From contig DQUH01000044.1 in the NCBI GenBank assembly GCA_015662385.1, positions 1 through 8,335 on the forward strand: DNA of 8,335 nucleotides. Direction: 5' to 3'. The DNA is from Methanobacteriota archaeon. GTDB taxonomy: Archaea > Iainarchaeota > Iainarchaeia > JAADDC01. How positions within the stretch are numbered: position 1 is the first letter of the stretch; every line of letters begins with the position of its first letter. The translations under genes and the position numbers were made by a program. Under the pieces are notes generated by a model that did not search any database, was not told the origin of the DNA, and worked only from the letters and a program-made list of their open reading frames with translations. Below, in pieces: positions 5,929-8,335 of the stretch.

Positions 5929-6135
5929 ATGAAGCTGGACAGGGACGGGATAATCACCATCCTCATCGGGCTCGCCCTAGTCGCGCTCGCATGGGGAGTG
6001 GAGTACTACTTCTTCGCCGGGGGCGACGCCGTCCAGGCGGCGGTAAACGTGGTGAAGGATGTCATAATCGGAGGGATCGCCGGGGTAGGCCTGCTGTTGC
6101 TGGTGGTGGGGATACTGTTCCTGACGGCCTGGTAG
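5929..6135 (+). CDS. Two-helix membrane miniprotein of unknown function
   Basis: The 68-residue frame starts MKLDRDG and has two strong hydrophobic segments, at about 8-29 (IITILIGLALVALAWGV...) and about 46-67 (VIIGGIAGVGLLLLVVGILFL). They are joined by a short polar loop (GGDAVQAAVNVVKD). The protein ends in TAW. I do not recognise the family. The ATG at 5929 is chosen because it is 27.5 bp from the TTTAAA at 5899; the longer frame running up from 5455 is only pelA antisense. The stop lies 1 bp before the abce1 ATG, so the two are probably co-transcribed and translationally coupled. The charged N-terminus and two-helix hairpin suggest an integral membrane protein. Any connection to ribosome recycling rests on position only. 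Confidence 0.8.
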   Translation: MKLDRDGIITILIGLALVALAWGVEYYFFAGGDAVQAAVNVVKDVIIGGIAGVGLLLLVVGILFLTAW

Positions 6136-6136
6136 C

Positions 6137-7894
6137 ATGAGGGTAGCGGTTATCGACTACAACAAGTGCAAGCCGGAAAAATGTGGTTACCTCTGCGCAA
6201 GCACCTGTCCTGTAAACAGGAGCGGGGGCGACCCGGCGGTAGAGGTATCGGAAGAGGACAACAGACCGCGCATATCCGAGCCCCTCTGCATAGGCTGCGG
6301 GATCTGCGTAAAAAAGTGCCCTTTCGGGGCAATAACCATAGTCAACCTGCCGGAAGAGGTTGGTACCCCCGTCCACCAGTACGGTCCCAACGCCTTCCGC
6401 CTCTACGGGCTACCGTACCCGCGGAAGGGAAAGGTTGTAGGGATAATAGGGCGGAACGGGGCGGGCAAGTCCACGGCGGTCCGCATACTCTCAGGCATCG
6501 TCCGGCCGAACCTTGGAAGGTATGACGACCCGCCGGACTGGGACGAAGTGATAGACCACTTCAAGGGGACCGAGCTGCAGGCGTACTTCGAAAGGGTACG
6601 GGACGGGAAGGTAAAGCTTTCCTACAAGCCCCAGGAAATAGAGGCGATACCCAGGATGTTCTCGGGTACCGTCCGCGAGCTCCTCAGCAGGATAGACAGC
6701 GAAAAGGTGGAAGACGTGGCGGAAAGGGTGGGCATCGCCCACATCCTCGACCGCCAAGTCTGCAAGCTGTCGGGGGGCGAGCTCCAGCTCCTGGCGGTCG
6801 CCGCCGCGATAATGAAAGAAGCAGACATCTACTTCTTTGACGAGCCCTCGTCTTACCTCGACGTGAAGCAGAGGCTGCGCGCCGCACAGATAATCCGCTC
6901 GCTGGCGGGGAAGGGCGGCGTGATGGTGGTGGAGCACGATCTGGCGGTCCTGGACTACCTGTCGGACGGCGTGTTCATAGTCTACGGCGTGCCGGGGGCC
7001 TACGGCATGGTCTCGGGGTACAAGAGCGTCAGGGAAGGCATAAACCAGTTCCTGGACGGCGTGCTGAGGGAGGAAAACATGAGGATAAGGGAGGAGCCGG
7101 TGCGCTTCGAGGTCAGGCCCCCCGGTGACTGGCAGGGAAAAGTCCTGTTTGAGTACCCTTCCCTCAAAAAGGACCTCGGCGGGTTTTACCTGGAAGTGGA
7201 AGGCGGTGCCGTGCGGGAAGGGGAAATAATAGGGATCCTCGGGCAGAACGGCATAGGCAAGACCACCTTCGTCCGGATGCTGGCGGGGGAGATAGAGCCC
7301 GACGAGGGCAAGGTGGAGACAGAACTAAAGATCTCCTACAAGCCGCAGTACATCAGCTTCCCCGACGTGCCGGTCTCCCAGCTCTTCATGGAAGAGGGTA
7401 TTGACCTGCCTTTCTTCGAATCGGAGGTCAAGAGGCAGCTGGAAATCGATAAGATCTGGGAGAACAGCGCCGCGGAGCTTTCCGGCGGGGAAAGGCAGCG
7501 CGTAGCGGTGGCGCTCTGCCTCTCAAGGGAAGCAGACATATACCTGCTAGACGAGCCGTCGGCGTTCCTTGACGTGGACCAGAGGCTGACGGTGTCAAAA
7601 CTCATAAAGAAAGTGGTTGCGAGCAGGAAAAAGCTTGGGTTCGTGGTGGAGCACGACATCGTAATGGTGGACTACGTGTCGGACCGCCTCATCGTCTTCT
7701 CGGGGGAGCCGGGGAAGAGGGGAAAGGCATCGGCACCGTTACCCATGCGCGAAGGCATGAACAGCTTCCTCAAAGAGCTCGGCATTACCTTCCGCCGGGA
7801 CCCCCACACGGGAAGGCCGAGGGTGAACAAACCCGGATCGCAGAAAGACGTGGAGCAGAAGAAATCAGGGGAATACTACTACACAGGCGCGTAG
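6137..7894 (+). CDS. abce1: ABCE1 (Rli1) ribosome-recycling Fe-S ABC ATPase
   Basis: ABCE1 splits ribosomes into subunits after termination (with aRF1) or rescue (with Pelota). The 585-residue product is full length. The N-terminal ferredoxin-like domain carries C11, C16, C20 and C24 for one 4Fe-4S cluster and the CIGCGICVKKC set (C51, C54, C57, C61) for the second. NBD1 has Walker A GRNGAGKST (105-113), signature LSGGELQ (211-217), Walker B FFDEPSS (233-239) and H267. NBD2 has Walker A GQNGIGKTT (369-377), signature LSGGERQ (448-454), Walker B LLDEPSA (470-476) and H506. The tail TGRPRVNKPGS...GEYYY is typical of the family. All catalytic and cluster residues are intact. ATG 6137 gives the classic RVAVIDYNKCKPEKCGY start. 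No clear Shine-Dalgarno site is visible, so it is probably coupled to the upstream miniprotein. The end overlaps the next, convergent gene by 16 bp. Confidence 0.98.
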   Translation: MRVAVIDYNKCKPEKCGYLCASTCPVNRSGGDPAVEVSEEDNRPRISEPLCIGCGICVKKCPFGAITIVNLPEEVGTPVHQYGPNAFRLYGLPYPRKGKVVGIIGRNGAGKSTAVRILSGIVRPNLGRYDDPPDWDEVIDHFKGTELQAYFERVRDGKVKLSYKPQEIEAIPRMFSGTVRELLSRIDSEKVEDVAERVGIAHILDRQVCKLSGGELQLLAVAAAIMKEADIYFFDEPSSYLDVKQRLRAAQIIRSLAGKGGVMVVEHDLAVLDYLSDGVFIVYGVPGAYGMVSGYKSVREGINQFLDGVLREENMRIREEPVRFEVRPPGDWQGKVLFEYPSLKKDLGGFYLEVEGGAVREGEIIGILGQNGIGKTTFVRMLAGEIEPDEGKVETELKISYKPQYISFPDVPVSQLFMEEGIDLPFFESEVKRQLEIDKIWENSAAELSGGERQRVAVALCLSREADIYLLDEPSAFLDVDQRLTVSKLIKKVVASRKKLGFVVEHDIVMVDYVSDRLIVFSGEPGKRGKASAPLPMREGMNSFLKELGITFRRDPHTGRPRVNKPGSQKDVEQKKSGEYYYTGA

Positions 7895-8335
7895 TAGAGG
7901 AGGGTAGGCGCGAGGAGGAAAAACATGGCTACCCTCTTCTCAACGCCGAAGACATGCGTTAGCACCCCTGCAAGCGTGGAAGAAAGCGAGAGCAGCACCC
8001 CGGGAACACCGGAGAGGGTATATGCAAGCGCCGCCACGAAGAGGAGCGACAGCAGCTTAACGCGGCGTGAAGAGTAGAAGCGGTAAAGGGAAGGGGCGAG
8101 AACGAGCGCAAGGAAAACGCCAATGCAGACGCCAAAGGCGACGGCTGCCCAGACCCGTGGCAAGTAAACATAGTCAGGGAGGGCCGCGGCGAAAGACGAC
8201 CTCACCATGCCGAAGTTTTTGCCGTACGCCGTCAGGAGAAGGGAAGAGGTCGCCACGGACCCGGAAGCCACGACCATCTCTTCGTCCCTCGCCCGCAAAG
8301 CCGGTTCTATTATGAACGCCGCGAGGGAGACAGAT
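7879..8335 (-). CDS. Polytopic membrane protein, possibly TctA/DUF112-like permease, 5' end outside window
   Basis: About 151 C-terminal residues are visible; the frame stays open to the right edge, so the TTG at 8298 is not a real start. Hydrophobic segments include RVWAAVAFGVCIGVFLALVLA, VKLLSLLFVAALAYTLSGV, VLLSLSSTLAGVLTHVF and the terminal VAMFFLLAPTLLYYAPV. Several stretches recall the archaeal COG1784 TctA/DUF112 group: a soluble ALRARDEEMVVASGSVATSS stretch, YGKNFGMVRSSFAAAL (cf. gKaRSGaavAi), and the ending in which a helix after a GVxxR stretch runs into a LAPTLLYY terminus (cf. lPtilyf). That match is from memory and only moderate. If it holds, the protein would be an inner-membrane permease of unknown substrate. 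Its tail overlaps abce1 by 16 bp. Confidence 0.5.
   Translation of the reverse strand, partial: SVSLAAFIIEPALRARDEEMVVASGSVATSSLLLTAYGKNFGMVRSSFAAALPDYVYLPRVWAAVAFGVCIGVFLALVLAPSLYRFYSSRRVKLLSLLFVAALAYTLSGVPGVLLSLSSTLAGVLTHVFGVEKRVAMFFLLAPTLLYYAPV

Noticed and set aside
5898..5966. 23-residue N-terminal extension of Pelota
   Set aside because: It does not resemble Pelota N-termini, which start close to the DRK..I..VPE motif, and it overlaps the miniprotein gene and both promoters.
5916..6140. 74-codon plus-strand frame from ATG 5916
   Set aside because: It is out of frame with the miniprotein and gives an Arg/Gly/His-rich product. The competing frame has two clean transmembrane segments and better promoter spacing.
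1..8335. tRNA, rRNA, CRISPR arrays, insertion sequences or integration sites
   Set aside because: Nearly all bases are in assigned genes, and I saw no repeat arrays, cloverleaf signals, transposase motifs or terminal repeats.

Overview
This is a gene-dense archaeal window. The gene set is archaeal: a class I (archaeal) CCA-adding enzyme, Pelota/aDom34, the Fe-S ABC ATPase ABCE1, a UPF0201 RNA-binding protein, a DtdA-like D-aminoacyl-tRNA deacylase and a FlaI/VirB11-type secretion ATPase. By eye the DNA is GC-rich, coding strands are purine-rich, and AGG (Arg) and ATA (Ile) codons are common. That pattern often goes with thermophily, but I cannot name a lineage. Ten genes fill almost all of the sequence; the largest gap between assigned genes is about 31 bp, and there is no gene-free stretch over 300 bases.

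Layout. (1) 1-639 (+): the 3' part of a divergent dtdA-like gene, cut by the left window edge. (2) 628-2004 (-): cca, convergent with dtdA and overlapping it by 12 bp. (3) 2001-2038: a compact divergent promoter built on a perfect 11-bp inverted repeat. (4) 2035-4881 (+): a likely four-gene operon of secretion ATPase, UPF0201 RNA-binding protein, exported membrane-anchored beta-rich protein and winged-helix protein, joined by overlaps or a 1-bp gap. (5) 4878-5897 (-): pelA (Pelota), whose stop overlaps that of the winged-helix gene. (6) 5898-5928: a second compact divergent promoter. (7) 5929-7894 (+): a two-helix membrane miniprotein followed after 1 bp by abce1. (8) 7879-8335 (-): the 3' part of a polytopic membrane protein, possibly TctA/DUF112-like, overlapping abce1 by 16 bp and cut by the right edge.

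How the genes work together. dtdA and cca both serve tRNA quality and maturation. pelA and abce1 encode partners in ribosome rescue and recycling, and here they diverge from one 31-bp spacer, with an unrecognised membrane miniprotein in front of abce1. The operon between cca and pelA links a secretion or pilus motor ATPase to an exported protein and two putative nucleic-acid-binding proteins. No pilin or TadC/FlaJ-type platform gene is visible, so its role is unknown.

The strongest non-coding signal is the design of the two divergent junctions. In both, TATA-like elements lie 26-28 bp from the start codons, as expected for leaderless transcripts, and each promoter sits next to or inside the 5' end of the opposing gene. 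This supports start codons downstream of the longest open frames for cca (2004), the ATPase (2035) and pelA (5897).
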